A DNA stretch of 33,179 nucleotides from Desulfobulbaceae bacterium (GCA_003249165.1 QKJV01000483.1:1-33179); one strand, 5' to 3'. Counted from the first letter of the stretch, positions 10,127-20,880 are shown. A program made the numbers and translations. Notes: a model not told the origin generated them from the letters alone.

Positions 10127-11254
10127 ATGACAACATCTATTCAGGCATCGTATGCACAGGGTGAACTGAACACCCAGCTCGCCGGATTTTTCAGAAGCCT
10201 GCTCGAAAAAGGTGTGGTGGATGCACTTCTGCTCCCGGCCAAACAACCGCCTCACGGGGTTACCCAGACCCTGATCACCAACCCGGACAGTCTTCAACAC
10301 ATCGACCCTTTTGCACCGGTCGTTCCGCTCAATAGTGCAAAGCTGGTCAGTTCACTCACTGCCATGCCGCCTGCCGAAAAAATCGGCGTCGTCATTCGAT
10401 CCTGTGAACTCCGTGCTGTAATCGAGCTTGTAAAACTTAAACAGGCTACCACAGACAACCTGCTGATTATCACCATGGACTGTCTCGGCCGCTACGAAAA
10501 TACCGACTACCGTCAATTTTCAAAGACCTCCACAACTGAACAGTTTCTGGCCAATGCACTTGACGGCAACACCGCAGCAGACGGCTTTGACATAGTCAAT
10601 GCCTGTAAAATCTGTGAATTTCCGAATGTCAGCAACACCGACCTTCGCCTGGGCCCGATCGGCACCGGCAAAAATGCCTTCATCATAGAAGCTGTCAGTG
10701 ACCGCGGCAAAGACGCCCTTGAGAAGGTTGATATGGAATGCAAAGAGGTCCCTTCTGCAAGACAGGATGCTCTCGACAAGCTTGCTGCAAAAAGAGGAAC
10801 TGCAAGAGATGTTCTTTTTGCCGAATACCGCGGTCAGGCCAACTCCTTTGAGCTGCTTGAAGAAAAACTGGCAGGCTGCATCAACTGTTACAACTGTCGA
10901 GTCGCCTGTCCTGTCTGCTACTGTAAGGAATGTGTTTTTGTCACCGATACCTTCCGCCACAAGGGCGAACAATACATTGCCTGGGCGCAGAACAGTGACG
11001 CCCTCAAAATGCCCACGGACATGCTTTTCTACCACCTGACCCGCATGACCCATATGGCTACCTTCTGTGTCGGCTGCGGCCAGTGTACCTCCGCCTGTCC
11101 AAACGATATCGACCTCATGCCTCTCTTCAGAACGTCGGCACAGGTTTCACAGAATCGATTCAATTATGAAGCAGGCCGTGATGTGAATGAGAAACAGCCT
11201 CTGGCAGTTTTTGAATCGGACGAACTGGTCGAAGTTACCGGACAGGTAAAATAG
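10127..11254 (+). CDS. FrhB/FdhB-like (coenzyme F420 hydrogenase/dehydrogenase beta subunit family) Fe-S protein
   Basis: CINCYNCRVACPVCYCKECVF and CVGCGQCTSACPNDIDLMPLFR motifs; N-terminal RSCELRAVIELVKLKQ as in FrhB/FdhB-type proteins. Confidence 0.8.
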   Translation: MTTSIQASYAQGELNTQLAGFFRSLLEKGVVDALLLPAKQPPHGVTQTLITNPDSLQHIDPFAPVVPLNSAKLVSSLTAMPPAEKIGVVIRSCELRAVIELVKLKQATTDNLLIITMDCLGRYENTDYRQFSKTSTTEQFLANALDGNTAADGFDIVNACKICEFPNVSNTDLRLGPIGTGKNAFIIEAVSDRGKDALEKVDMECKEVPSARQDALDKLAAKRGTARDVLFAEYRGQANSFELLEEKLAGCINCYNCRVACPVCYCKECVFVTDTFRHKGEQYIAWAQNSDALKMPTDMLFYHLTRMTHMATFCVGCGQCTSACPNDIDLMPLFRTSAQVSQNRFNYEAGRDVNEKQPLAVFESDELVEVTGQVK

Positions 11255-11263
11255 GAGCGTATC

Positions 11264-14200
11264 ATGCCAGAAACAAAACCAATAGGCCGGATCCTGGTCG
11301 CCGGTGCAGGTATTGCCGGAATCCGCTCAGCCATAGAGCTGGCAGAAACCGGATACAAGGTGCTGCTCATCGACTCAGCCCCTTATGTCGGCGGGATCCT
11401 GGCCAAACTTGATTACCAGTTCCCCACCGACCACTGCGGCATGTGCCGCATGCTGCCCATGGTAGGCCGTGAATACTCATCAGAATACTGCATGAGAAAA
11501 AGCCTCTACCATGAAAACATCGAGATCATGCCGTTTACCGAGATCAAATCGATTCAGGGAGAACCGGGAAAGTTCAGTGTCGAGCTCATCCAGAAAGCAA
11601 GATATGTCGATCCAGATCGCTGTAATGAGCTCGGAGGCTGTATTGAAGCCTGTCCGGTGGAAGTCGGCGATGAATTCAACCACGGACTGACAACACGAAA
11701 AGCGATCTTTCAGTCTGTGCCGCACAACAATCCGTCCATGCTGATGGTCGATATACAGTCATGCACCAAGTGCGGACGCTGCGTCGATATCTGTTATCTT
11801 GGGGCCATTGATCTTGAAGCACAGGATCAGATTATCAGCCGGGAAGTCAATTCATTAATTCTTGCCTCAGGAATCAAGCTCTACAACACCCGTGAGTTTG
11901 AAGACGCCAAATCTTACACGGCATCTCCAGACGTCGTATCTGCGCTCGCCTTTGAACGGATGATCAGCGGCACCGGCACCTATGACGGTTTCCAGATCCG
12001 CCGACCTTCTGACAATAAACCGGCAAAGAATATTGCCTGGATCCAGTGCATGGGTTCCAGGAATATACACCAGAAACGCGACTACTGTTCCTCTGTCTGC
12101 TGTATGTTTGCCCTGAAAGAGGCTGTGCTCGCCAAGGAAAAAGGCGGCAGAGACACCAAATCGACCATCTTCTATATGGATATGCGGACCTTCGGCAAAG
12201 GTTTCCAGCAATATCGCGAGAAGGCTGAAAATGAGCATGGTGTGCGGCTGGTCAGGTGCCGAGTTCAAGAGGTTACCAAAACCAGCGGCAATGATCTGCA
12301 GATCCGTTATTACGATCCGGGCTCCGACAGCTTTGAAATTGAAAATTTTGATCTGGTGGTTCTCTCAACCGGTCAGGTACCGTTTCAGGATCACAGGAAA
12401 TGGTCTGAAATAACCGGCTGTGAGCTCAATAGCCTGGGTCTGCTTGCAACCGAACAGTATTCCAAGACCAGACTGCTTAACAGCCCAGGCATCTTCATGT
12501 GCGGTTCGCTGATGGGTTTTACCGATATCAGTGAGGCCATGGCAAGCGGCATCGCAGCCGCCGGTGATACCACCAACTTTCTGCAGACCCTTGATGTAAG
12601 CACCATTGAAGATGAGGCCTTTGTCGAACCAGAGACTGAAACGAAAAAACCTGCACAGGTAGCAGTACTTATCTGCAAGTGCGGTGAGTTCTCAAGACCT
12701 GAAGGACTTGATATTGAGCTTCTCCTCTCAAGCCTGATGAAGCACCCCGGAGTCAAAACAGTTCAGATGATCGAATCAGTCTGTTCTGCTGGAGGACAGC
12801 AGGCAGCTCTGGATTTTCTTAAACAAACTGAATGCAACAGGCTTCTTCTCGGTGCCTGCCAGCCCTTCATGTATCGCCGTACCTTGAAAGATATCGCCAG
12901 AAAGGCAGGTTTCAATTCCTCTCTGGTACAGATTATCGACCTGCTCGGTATCTCAAGGCGTGGACTGCACAACTATTCTATGAAGGATTGGACCCTTCGT
13001 GCAATCTCGGAAATCAAGGCTGATCTTGAAGCCATAAAGCTGAAACCTGCGCTCAACATGCAGTCGCGCCCGATTATTCAAAAAGCCATGGTCGTGGGCG
13101 GCGGACCGGCCGGAATGCATGCGGCCCTCTCTCTTGCCGACAGAGGCGTCTCTGTCGAGCTGATTGAGAAGTCCCACGAGCTCGGCGGCTATGCAGGCAA
13201 TAGAATTGCGAAAACCATCGACGGGCTTACACCGATCAAAACCACCCAGGAGCTTAAACTCAAGGTCTTTGAACATACGATGATCGATGTACATCTTAAT
13301 ACCGTCGTTGAAAAGACCAGCGGTTCACTGGGCCATTTCGAATCAAAAATCACCAGTCTTGATGGTGAGAAATATGAATACCTCCATCACGGCGCAGTCA
13401 TTGTTACAACCGGCGGCAATGAAGGAAAAACAGACGAATATTCGTACAACGTCTCACCGCGGATTCTCACCCAGAGTGAATGTAAAACTGGCATAGAACA
13501 CGACACCCTTGACCTGGAGAACTGCAAAGACATCGTGATGATCCAGTGTGTCGGTTCACGGGAAAAGGGCAAGCGTGAATACTGCAGCCGGATATGCTGC
13601 ATGTGGGCGATTGCTAACGCCATCGCCATAAAAGAGAAAAATCCGGATATCCGTATTTTTATCCTCTACCGCGACATCATGACCTATGGCTTTCTTGAGC
13701 GCTATTACACACGGGCCAGAGAGCTTGGCATTCTCTTTGTCAGCTACACCCTTGATGACAAGCCCACCGTTGAAATAGTTGATGATACTCATCTTGTCAC
13801 CTTTACTGAATCGATCCTGAGGGAAAAGGTGACCATTGATGTCGATTATCTGATTCTCTCAACCGGTGTTGATCCAGCCGAAACCAACAAAGAGTTGGCT
13901 GGTGCCTTTGCCATACCGCTTGGCAATGACGGCTTCTTTGAAGAGGCAGATCCGAAATGGCGACCGGTCGAGTTCAGACAGCAGGGAGTTTTTCTTGCAG
14001 GAGCCGCCCACGCCCCGGTCCCTCTGCCGGATGTTCTGATGCAGGCAGAAGCCGCTGCCCAGCGGGCCTACAGCTATCTCTCGGCACAGGAACTGCTTAC
14101 GGCGCGGGTTGTTTCAACCGTGCGTGATTCGTTGTGTATCCGCTGCCAGCGCTGTGTTGCGGTTTGCCCGTATGAGGCTCGCTCCTATGATCCAGTCGAG

Positions 14201-14362
14201 CACAGGATTATCGTCGACAGCGCAGCTTGTCAGGGTTGCGGAATGTGTGCCGTGGCTTGCCGAAATAACGCAGCTGAAGTCCCGGGTTGGAGCGATCAGC
14301 AGACCCTGGCGGTTATCGACCAGAAACTGATGGACGATTTCAGCTTCACCACCAGTAAGTGA
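11264..14362 (+). CDS. Tandem HdrA-type FAD/Fe-S protein (two FAD modules in one chain)
   Basis: Two dinucleotide-binding motifs (VAGAGIAGIRSA; VVGGGPAGMHAA), two IQC(M/V)GSR...YCS..CCM motifs, several 4Fe-4S ferredoxin motifs. Confidence 0.92.
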   Translation: MPETKPIGRILVAGAGIAGIRSAIELAETGYKVLLIDSAPYVGGILAKLDYQFPTDHCGMCRMLPMVGREYSSEYCMRKSLYHENIEIMPFTEIKSIQGEPGKFSVELIQKARYVDPDRCNELGGCIEACPVEVGDEFNHGLTTRKAIFQSVPHNNPSMLMVDIQSCTKCGRCVDICYLGAIDLEAQDQIISREVNSLILASGIKLYNTREFEDAKSYTASPDVVSALAFERMISGTGTYDGFQIRRPSDNKPAKNIAWIQCMGSRNIHQKRDYCSSVCCMFALKEAVLAKEKGGRDTKSTIFYMDMRTFGKGFQQYREKAENEHGVRLVRCRVQEVTKTSGNDLQIRYYDPGSDSFEIENFDLVVLSTGQVPFQDHRKWSEITGCELNSLGLLATEQYSKTRLLNSPGIFMCGSLMGFTDISEAMASGIAAAGDTTNFLQTLDVSTIEDEAFVEPETETKKPAQVAVLICKCGEFSRPEGLDIELLLSSLMKHPGVKTVQMIESVCSAGGQQAALDFLKQTECNRLLLGACQPFMYRRTLKDIARKAGFNSSLVQIIDLLGISRRGLHNYSMKDWTLRAISEIKADLEAIKLKPALNMQSRPIIQKAMVVGGGPAGMHAALSLADRGVSVELIEKSHELGGYAGNRIAKTIDGLTPIKTTQELKLKVFEHTMIDVHLNTVVEKTSGSLGHFESKITSLDGEKYEYLHHGAVIVTTGGNEGKTDEYSYNVSPRILTQSECKTGIEHDTLDLENCKDIVMIQCVGSREKGKREYCSRICCMWAIANAIAIKEKNPDIRIFILYRDIMTYGFLERYYTRARELGILFVSYTLDDKPTVEIVDDTHLVTFTESILREKVTIDVDYLILSTGVDPAETNKELAGAFAIPLGNDGFFEEADPKWRPVEFRQQGVFLAGAAHAPVPLPDVLMQAEAAAQRAYSYLSAQELLTARVVSTVRDSLCIRCQRCVAVCPYEARSYDPVEHRIIVDSAACQGCGMCAVACRNNAAEVPGWSDQQTLAVIDQKLMDDFSFTTSK

Positions 14363-14369
14363 GGAAACA

Positions 14370-14873
14370 ATGGATTTACAAAACGGTGCAATAAAAGATC
14401 TCTGGAAAGACATCTATAATACTGGTGATCTGCAACATTGCTATAACTGTTCAACCTGTCTTGCCGGCTGCCCTGCCTCCTATGGCGACCCGCCGCTGAT
14501 GGTGAGAAACCTTGCAAGAAAAGTGCTGCTCGGCCTTGAAGAGGAACTCTTTGAAGATGATACTCCATGGGCATGTGTTTCCTGCTCGCGCTGTGAAGAA
14601 ATGTGCCCGATGGACGTCAAACCTTTTGAGCTCATTCTCTCTGTCCGGATGTGGCAGGCAACCAACGACGAGACCAGGGTTCCGCCATCGATTGTTGATA
14701 TCTATAAACGCGGCTACACCCAGGCTGCCGGGGCCAACCAGGAGCTTCGTGACAGCCTTGGTCTTCCTGAACTGCCGGTGATCACCAAAAATCCTGAACA
14801 GTTGAAAATGTTTCAGGAAATGTTGATGAAAACGCCGGTAGTCAGTGCAAACGATTATATGTTCGGAGGCTGA
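14370..14873 (+). CDS. hdrC: Heterodisulfide reductase subunit C-like protein
   Basis: CYNCSTCLAGCP and CVSCSRCEEMCP, about 167 aa, located between hdrA and hdrB. Confidence 0.9.
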   Translation: MDLQNGAIKDLWKDIYNTGDLQHCYNCSTCLAGCPASYGDPPLMVRNLARKVLLGLEEELFEDDTPWACVSCSRCEEMCPMDVKPFELILSVRMWQATNDETRVPPSIVDIYKRGYTQAAGANQELRDSLGLPELPVITKNPEQLKMFQEMLMKTPVVSANDYMFGG

Positions 14874-14898
14874 GCCTCCACCGCCTTAAGGAACTATT

Positions 14899-15783
14899 AT
14901 GGAACTCTGTCTTTTCCTCGGATGCAACACCCCTGCCATTCGCCCTGATGTGGAGCGTGCAATACGCTGCTCCATGCCAGCCCTTGGTGTTGATCTGGTC
15001 GATGCCGACAACTATGTCTGTTGCCCTGCGTTTGGTTCTTTTCCATCGACAGATCAGGATTCATGGCTTGCCACCAGCGGCTGGAATCTTTCCATCGCTG
15101 AGCAGAAAAAATGTGACATGCTGGTACAATGTGGCTCCTGCTACAGCTCGCTGCGCATGGGAAGGAACCATATTGTCGAACACGAAGAAACTAAAAACCG
15201 CGTCAACGAACTGCTTGAGCCGACCGGCAGAAGCGTTACCGGATCTAGCAATGTGCGGCATGTCTCGGAGGTGCTGTTCAAGGAAGTCACACCGGAAAAA
15301 ATCAACAACACAATTTCAAAAGATCTTAAAGGACTACACGGCATTGTGCAATACCCCTGTCATACCCTTTATCCCAGTGAAGTTGTCGGCTTTGAGAAAT
15401 CTTCACGCCAGCCGGAAGGATTGAAAAAACTGGTTGAAGCCCTCGGCGCCGAAGTTGACGGCTATTCTCGTGAGATGCAATGCTGCGGCGGTGCCGGAGG
15501 ATTTATGAAGAGCACGCCGGAGCAGGCGATAGAATTTGCCAAAATGAAATTTGATGCCATCCTGGAAGAGACACAGGGGCAGTTTATTGCTGTCTCCTGC
15601 ATCACCTGCCTCATGCATATGGAAAACGTCCAGAATACGCTGAATAAGCGCCTGGGGGAAGAAAAATACAAGATACCGATCTTTGACTACAACCAGCTGC
15701 TGGCCCTTTGCCTCGGCAACGATCCAGCCCAGGTCGCCTCGATCTGCAACGTTTCCAGGGACTCGATTCTGGAACGGTTTTAG
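14899..15783 (+). CDS. hdrB: Heterodisulfide reductase subunit B-like protein
   Basis: [14 protein letters not shown]...CCPAFGSF...CGSCYSS and YPCHTLYP...CCGGAGGFM...CITC, two CCG domains. Confidence 0.93.
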   Translation: MELCLFLGCNTPAIRPDVERAIRCSMPALGVDLVDADNYVCCPAFGSFPSTDQDSWLATSGWNLSIAEQKKCDMLVQCGSCYSSLRMGRNHIVEHEETKNRVNELLEPTGRSVTGSSNVRHVSEVLFKEVTPEKINNTISKDLKGLHGIVQYPCHTLYPSEVVGFEKSSRQPEGLKKLVEALGAEVDGYSREMQCCGGAGGFMKSTPEQAIEFAKMKFDAILEETQGQFIAVSCITCLMHMENVQNTLNKRLGEEKYKIPIFDYNQLLALCLGNDPAQVASICNVSRDSILERF

Positions 15784-17264
15784 CTCAGGGTTCGCCTCAC
15801 CGCATCCTGCCAGCCCTTGTATTTGCGCTGTCTCACCTCCTCTTCAAGTGAGGGGGTGAATTGTGTGTCCTTTTGCCAGCCGCCGCCAAAACTCTCCGGC
15901 GCACTGAATATTCCCTTGTATAGTCCTGCCAGATAGGCTGCCCCAAGTGCGGTGGTTTCCAGGATTTTTGGCCTGTCCACCGGTGCATCCAGGATATCTG
16001 CCAGAAACTGCATGGTATAATCCGAGGCGACCATGCCTCCATCAACCCGCAGGACAGTTTTCTCGGATACAGACCAATCTTTGCGCATCGCATCGAGCAG
16101 ATCTCGCGTCTGGTAACAGACCGATTCAAGGGCAGCCCGCGATAATTCTGCAGGTCCAGTTGCTCTTGTAATACCAAAGATAGCTCCCCTCGCCTCACTG
16201 TCCCAGTGCGGTGCACCAAGCCCCGTGAAAGCAGGCACCAGATACACGTCCTGACTTATATCGGCCTGCCTTGCCAGCTTGCCGGTTTCGTCTGCCCTTT
16301 CTATCAGCCCCATGGCATCACGCATCCATTGCACAGCTGCCCCTGCAACAAAGATTGAGCCCTCAAGCGCATAGGTTACCTTGCCGCCAAGGCGGTACCC
16401 GATGGTGCTTAGCAGGCGATTATTTGATCTGACAAGGTTTTCACCGGTGTTCAAAACCACAAAACAGCCGGTTCCATAGGTTGATTTCACCATGCCCGGC
16501 ACAAAACATGCCTGCCCGATGAGTGCTGCCTGCTGATCACCGGCCACACCGGTAACCTGAATCTGACTGCCCAGCCACTGCTTATCAATACAGCCAAAAT
16601 CAGCAGCACAGTCTTTCACCTCAGGAAGCAGTGAAACCGGAATGGTAAAAAGTTTCAGTAAATCTTCATCCCAACACTGTTCGCTTATGTTATAGAGCAT
16701 CGTCCTCGATGCGTTGGTTGCATCAGTTGCATGAACCTTCCCCCCTGTCAGCCTCCACAACAGATAGGTATCGACAGTACCGAAAAGCAGCTCACCTTTC
16801 TCTGCTTTTTCTCTTGCTCCTTCAACATGATTGAGCATCCACTGAATTTTGGTCGCTGAAAAATAGGCATCGAGCAGCAATCCTGTCTTCTTCGTTATCA
16901 TCTCTTCAACCTTCTCAGATCGAAGGCTATCACAGATTGGCGAAGTCCGCCGATCCTGCCAGACAATGGCGTGGTAAATCGGCTTCCCGGTCTTTTTATC
17001 CCAGACGATGGTCGTCTCTCGCTGGTTGGTGATACCGGCAGCAACAATATCAGAGGCTTTAAGTCCGGCTTTGTCGATGGCTTTTCTGCAACTCTCCAGG
17101 CTGGTAAGAAAAATCTCTTCAGGATCATGCTCAACCCAGCCCGACTGCGGAAAATACTGGGTGAATTCCTGCTGAGCTACAGATACTATTTGGAGGTCTC
17201 CATCAAAGATTATTGCACGGCTTGATGTCGTTCCCTGATCGATTGCAAGAAGGTAGTCAGTCAT
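15780..17264 (-). CDS. glpK: Glycerol kinase
   Basis: [72 protein letters not shown]; start adjusted to the internal ATG. Confidence 0.96.
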   Translation of the reverse strand: MTDYLLAIDQGTTSSRAIIFDGDLQIVSVAQQEFTQYFPQSGWVEHDPEEIFLTSLESCRKAIDKAGLKASDIVAAGITNQRETTIVWDKKTGKPIYHAIVWQDRRTSPICDSLRSEKVEEMITKKTGLLLDAYFSATKIQWMLNHVEGAREKAEKGELLFGTVDTYLLWRLTGGKVHATDATNASRTMLYNISEQCWDEDLLKLFTIPVSLLPEVKDCAADFGCIDKQWLGSQIQVTGVAGDQQAALIGQACFVPGMVKSTYGTGCFVVLNTGENLVRSNNRLLSTIGYRLGGKVTYALEGSIFVAGAAVQWMRDAMGLIERADETGKLARQADISQDVYLVPAFTGLGAPHWDSEARGAIFGITRATGPAELSRAALESVCYQTRDLLDAMRKDWSVSEKTVLRVDGGMVASDYTMQFLADILDAPVDRPKILETTALGAAYLAGLYKGIFSAPESFGGGWQKDTQFTPSLEEEVRQRKYKGWQDAVRRTLS

Positions 17265-17440
17265 TCTTATTCTCCGTAACGGCAGGTTGCTGCTTAGTGT
17301 CTGGAAAACAATCATCGAACCTAAAATAATACTCTTTATAGATTTTTCTTAACTCTTTTTTCTTAAGATTTGTAGATCGGGTTTCTTATTTTCTGCGCCA
17401 TTACCATCCAATTCCGTCAGGGTGTTTTCATCAATCCTTC

Positions 17441-19408
17441 TCACTTCGGTACAAGTAGAGCGATTCCATTATCCCCGTGAAAAAATATTTCCTCAACGCG
17501 GAAATCGTCAAGCCTGTTTTCCTTCAGCTGTGTGAAATCAATACCAGGCAAAAATTTCGTCCCTACGTTGCCACTTTTTTCTTTTTTCATACGCAATATA
17601 AGAGCAGTGCACGCATATTTATCACAGTATTCCTTAATCGCAGGCATCGTTGTTCTGCGATATTTTTTACCCGGCCAAGGAATTTTATCCGCATACCCAT
17701 CGATGTTATACATCATATAATATGCTTGTGAGGACGTTTGCCAAAACTCTGGATAAATAATTGCCCCATGCGGAATCCCTTTATCCTTGAGGAATTTGAC
17801 AAGATCATTGAAAGGATAATAGGGAAGAGACGAAAATCGCCCCGTCGCAGCTGGAAAGATACCATAAGCAGGGACGCTGCTGTGCCATATCAACAGAGAA
17901 CTGAAAGAAAGAACTCCGATGCATAGCAGGAGCACATACTGCGACAAGCTCTTATTAGAAAATATGCCAAGAAAATTTGCCGCGATTATAGCCAGAAACG
18001 GTATAAACAAAACCGTAAATCGGAAAGTTGGAATACAATCCGGTCTATCGCCGGTAAACAGCAGGTAAAGAGCCAACAGGTATATACATGCAACTAGGCC
18101 TGCAAGGGAACGTTTGATAAGAGATGCAACTAAACCCAAACAGAACAACACAGTAATAGGCCAGGAAAGCAGCTGAGGAAGAATCCTCATATAAGCCGTC
18201 AGATACTTAATATTGAGGAAATTAGCCGATAAAAAATGATAGGGCCTGACATCCCTAGTTATATAGATCCATGGCAGAATCGCCAGACCAATTGAGGCAC
18301 ATAAAAGCAGCCATAACAGAATAGACAGCCACATTTTACTTCTGTCGGCCCACCATAGTCTATTTGTTACGCAATACAGCAAAACGAAAATTACAGAAAC
18401 AAACAACATAACCCCAACAGGCCTTCTATGCAAAAATCCTGCTATTATTGCAAATGCCACAACCAAGAGGTGCTGATGCCTATCCTCCTGCAAATAACGT
18501 ATAAGATAATACATTCCCAGAGTCAGAAAAAACGCCCCTCCCATTTCTCGGTAATCGAGGTGCCCATAGATGAAAAAGAGCGGACAGCACAAACACACTA
18601 AAACCCCGCAGACACCTATCTTCCAGTTATCGGAACTATTTCCTCGCAATATTCTGTAGACATAATAGCCGGTACCAAGAAAAAAAAAGCTGGAAGGAAA
18701 ACGAGCACCAAATTCATTTTCTCCAAAAAGCGTAAAACTTAAACTCGCGAGAATCGTCCCAATTGGAGGCCACCGTTTACCAAGACCGATTCCTGTCTTT
18801 GTTTCATCCAGCAGTTCATAAAACAGCCAAAAAAGAAGGACAACAAGCAAAAATACGCCTACTAAAAATACTATGAAGTTTACGATCTTCGATTTAGAAA
18901 ATGATATAGATTTTGGAGCATCTGCAGGAAATACTAAAAAGGACAGTATCCCTGCAAGACAGGCAAACGTAACAAATAGAGCAAAAAGCAGTAGTCCTGG
19001 AGTCTCCTGATATTGTTTAAAATTCCACAACTGATCGCTCACATGCACCGGTTCATCCGGACCGGAGAAAATTGGCAAACCAATATAGTAAAAATGGCCG
19101 AGCAAGAAGCATAGGCCTCCAAAAAAAAGAATCCAAACCTCAAACCTACACAATGCTTTATTAGGCTTTTTATTGTCTATATCAAGATGATGGATTGTCC
19201 ACATGGTCAGTCGCAACAAGAGGACCATGGAAAACACATATAATGCTGCTGTTATGATAAATTCTTCCGAACTAAAGTTTAATAACTTCCAGGAAGGATA
19301 AATAAAATAGCAAAACAGAACTGTGAGAACAATAAGGGTAACAGGATGTCTTAAGCGAGATACCCTGTGCAAAATGGGAGATACATAATGATACACACCC
19401 GTTTCCAT
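17441..19408 (-). CDS. Integral-membrane glycosyltransferase, PMT/ArnT-like (GT-C fold)
   Basis: Many TM helices; GENEFGARFPSSFFFLGTGYYVYRI typical of PMT_2; start overlaps upstream stop (TAATG at 19408). Confidence 0.75.
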   Translation of the reverse strand: METGVYHYVSPILHRVSRLRHPVTLIVLTVLFCYFIYPSWKLLNFSSEEFIITAALYVFSMVLLLRLTMWTIHHLDIDNKKPNKALCRFEVWILFFGGLCFLLGHFYYIGLPIFSGPDEPVHVSDQLWNFKQYQETPGLLLFALFVTFACLAGILSFLVFPADAPKSISFSKSKIVNFIVFLVGVFLLVVLLFWLFYELLDETKTGIGLGKRWPPIGTILASLSFTLFGENEFGARFPSSFFFLGTGYYVYRILRGNSSDNWKIGVCGVLVCLCCPLFFIYGHLDYREMGGAFFLTLGMYYLIRYLQEDRHQHLLVVAFAIIAGFLHRRPVGVMLFVSVIFVLLYCVTNRLWWADRSKMWLSILLWLLLCASIGLAILPWIYITRDVRPYHFLSANFLNIKYLTAYMRILPQLLSWPITVLFCLGLVASLIKRSLAGLVACIYLLALYLLFTGDRPDCIPTFRFTVLFIPFLAIIAANFLGIFSNKSLSQYVLLLCIGVLSFSSLLIWHSSVPAYGIFPAATGRFSSLPYYPFNDLVKFLKDKGIPHGAIIYPEFWQTSSQAYYMMYNIDGYADKIPWPGKKYRRTTMPAIKEYCDKYACTALILRMKKEKSGNVGTKFLPGIDFTQLKENRLDDFRVEEIFFHGDNGIALLVPK

Positions 19409-20880
19409 TAAATAAATTTGATTCTTCTTATTGCCACTACCAGCATTTTCAGGAGCAGCCAACCACCTTCCCATCTGTTTATGTTCGTGTCTCCATACAC
19501 TCGGGCCTGATATCTAATGGGCATATCAATCATCTTGAGATTCTGTTTTGCCGCCCCAAAAATAAGGTCAAAATCTCCATACGGGTCAAATTCACCGAAA
19601 TATTCCCTGTTCGCAGCTATTTTTTCATAATCTGTACGATAAAGCACTTTTGTTCCGCACAAGGTATCTTTAATCGGCTGTCCTAAAGTGAAGGAAAAGC
19701 CAAGAGAAAAAAACTTATTCCCCAGAAGGTTCAAAAACCTCATGGCGTTATCCTCCATTGGATATACCAATCTGACACCATTGACAAATTCGCCGGTTCC
19801 CGATACCAGAGCATTATAAAAACGAGGTAAGTCTTCAGGCATAACTGTCATGTCAGCGTCAAGTATCATTAAGATATCATTTTGAGCTTTAGCAAATCCA
19901 AGACGGACGGCATCCCCCTTGCCTTTGCCGGGTTGTTTATAGAGACTGACAGGCAGTCGTGTATATTCTGCTATTTCCTGTTGTATAACATCATAAGTGT
20001 TGTCACTTGAACCTCCTTCAACAAAAATGATCTCTGTATCAGAACCCATTTTAGGGACTCTGCTTAAAATATCATTTATATGGCCGGCTTCATTGCGTGC
20101 AGCAACAATTACTGATACAGATTTGTCTGTTTGCTCATTTACCAATTGAAGTCTAGGCCGAGCAATAACAAAATGAGACAGGCAGAGATGACAAAATGGC
20201 CAGATTCGTGCAAGAAAAGTATTGAGAAAACCTCCTATCAAAGGGAGTTGTGTGGGAAAAATAATTTCATCTTGGCTACTCACAATATCAAAGCCGACTA
20301 TCTTGAACATATTTTTAACATCATGCATCGTAAACCAGTTCTGCAGAAGCAGATCATGCGCGACGCCGCATTTTCGCGCCAGCCGTATTATGGGTGACCA
20401 GAGATGACTTTGGAAATTGAAAACAATTCTGGTATGGGGTGTACATAAACGTTTAACCTGTTCTAGAACGCTTTGGACATCGTATACATCATTGATAAGA
20501 TCCGACAAGATGATGTAATCAAATGTTTCGGTCAAAGCATGTAAATCATGACCATCTAAACAATGAAACTTAAGATCTGGATATCGCTTTTGGGCTTGCT
20601 CAATTGCAACCTCAGAAAAATCAATACCTACCCCGTGAGAAGGAGAAAGAGCATTGAGCAAATCTCCCCTGAAGCATCCAATTTCCAGAATTTTACAATT
20701 TTCCGGAATATGCTGCCGGAAGAGATGGATCAGAAGATGTTGATATAACCTGGAAATAGTTTTTTGAACCGGTTTGAGAGCCCTTTCATTCCACTTAGCA
20801 ACCCGCCGCTCATTAAATTTTTCTCGATTACTTTCACTAATACTTTTTTCCGTAACTGCCGCCTGTCGATTTTCTATCAT
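19408..20880 (-). CDS. Bifunctional SAM-dependent methyltransferase / family 2 glycosyltransferase
   Basis: N-terminal ILEIGCFRGDLLNALSPSHGVGIDFS (class I MTase); C-terminal SVIVAARNEAGHINDIL...ILDADMTVMPEDLPRF (GT2, DPM-synthase-like). Confidence 0.88.
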   Translation of the reverse strand: MIENRQAAVTEKSISESNREKFNERRVAKWNERALKPVQKTISRLYQHLLIHLFRQHIPENCKILEIGCFRGDLLNALSPSHGVGIDFSEVAIEQAQKRYPDLKFHCLDGHDLHALTETFDYIILSDLINDVYDVQSVLEQVKRLCTPHTRIVFNFQSHLWSPIIRLARKCGVAHDLLLQNWFTMHDVKNMFKIVGFDIVSSQDEIIFPTQLPLIGGFLNTFLARIWPFCHLCLSHFVIARPRLQLVNEQTDKSVSVIVAARNEAGHINDILSRVPKMGSDTEIIFVEGGSSDNTYDVIQQEIAEYTRLPVSLYKQPGKGKGDAVRLGFAKAQNDILMILDADMTVMPEDLPRFYNALVSGTGEFVNGVRLVYPMEDNAMRFLNLLGNKFFSLGFSFTLGQPIKDTLCGTKVLYRTDYEKIAANREYFGEFDPYGDFDLIFGAAKQNLKMIDMPIRYQARVYGDTNINRWEGGWLLLKMLVVAIRRIKFI

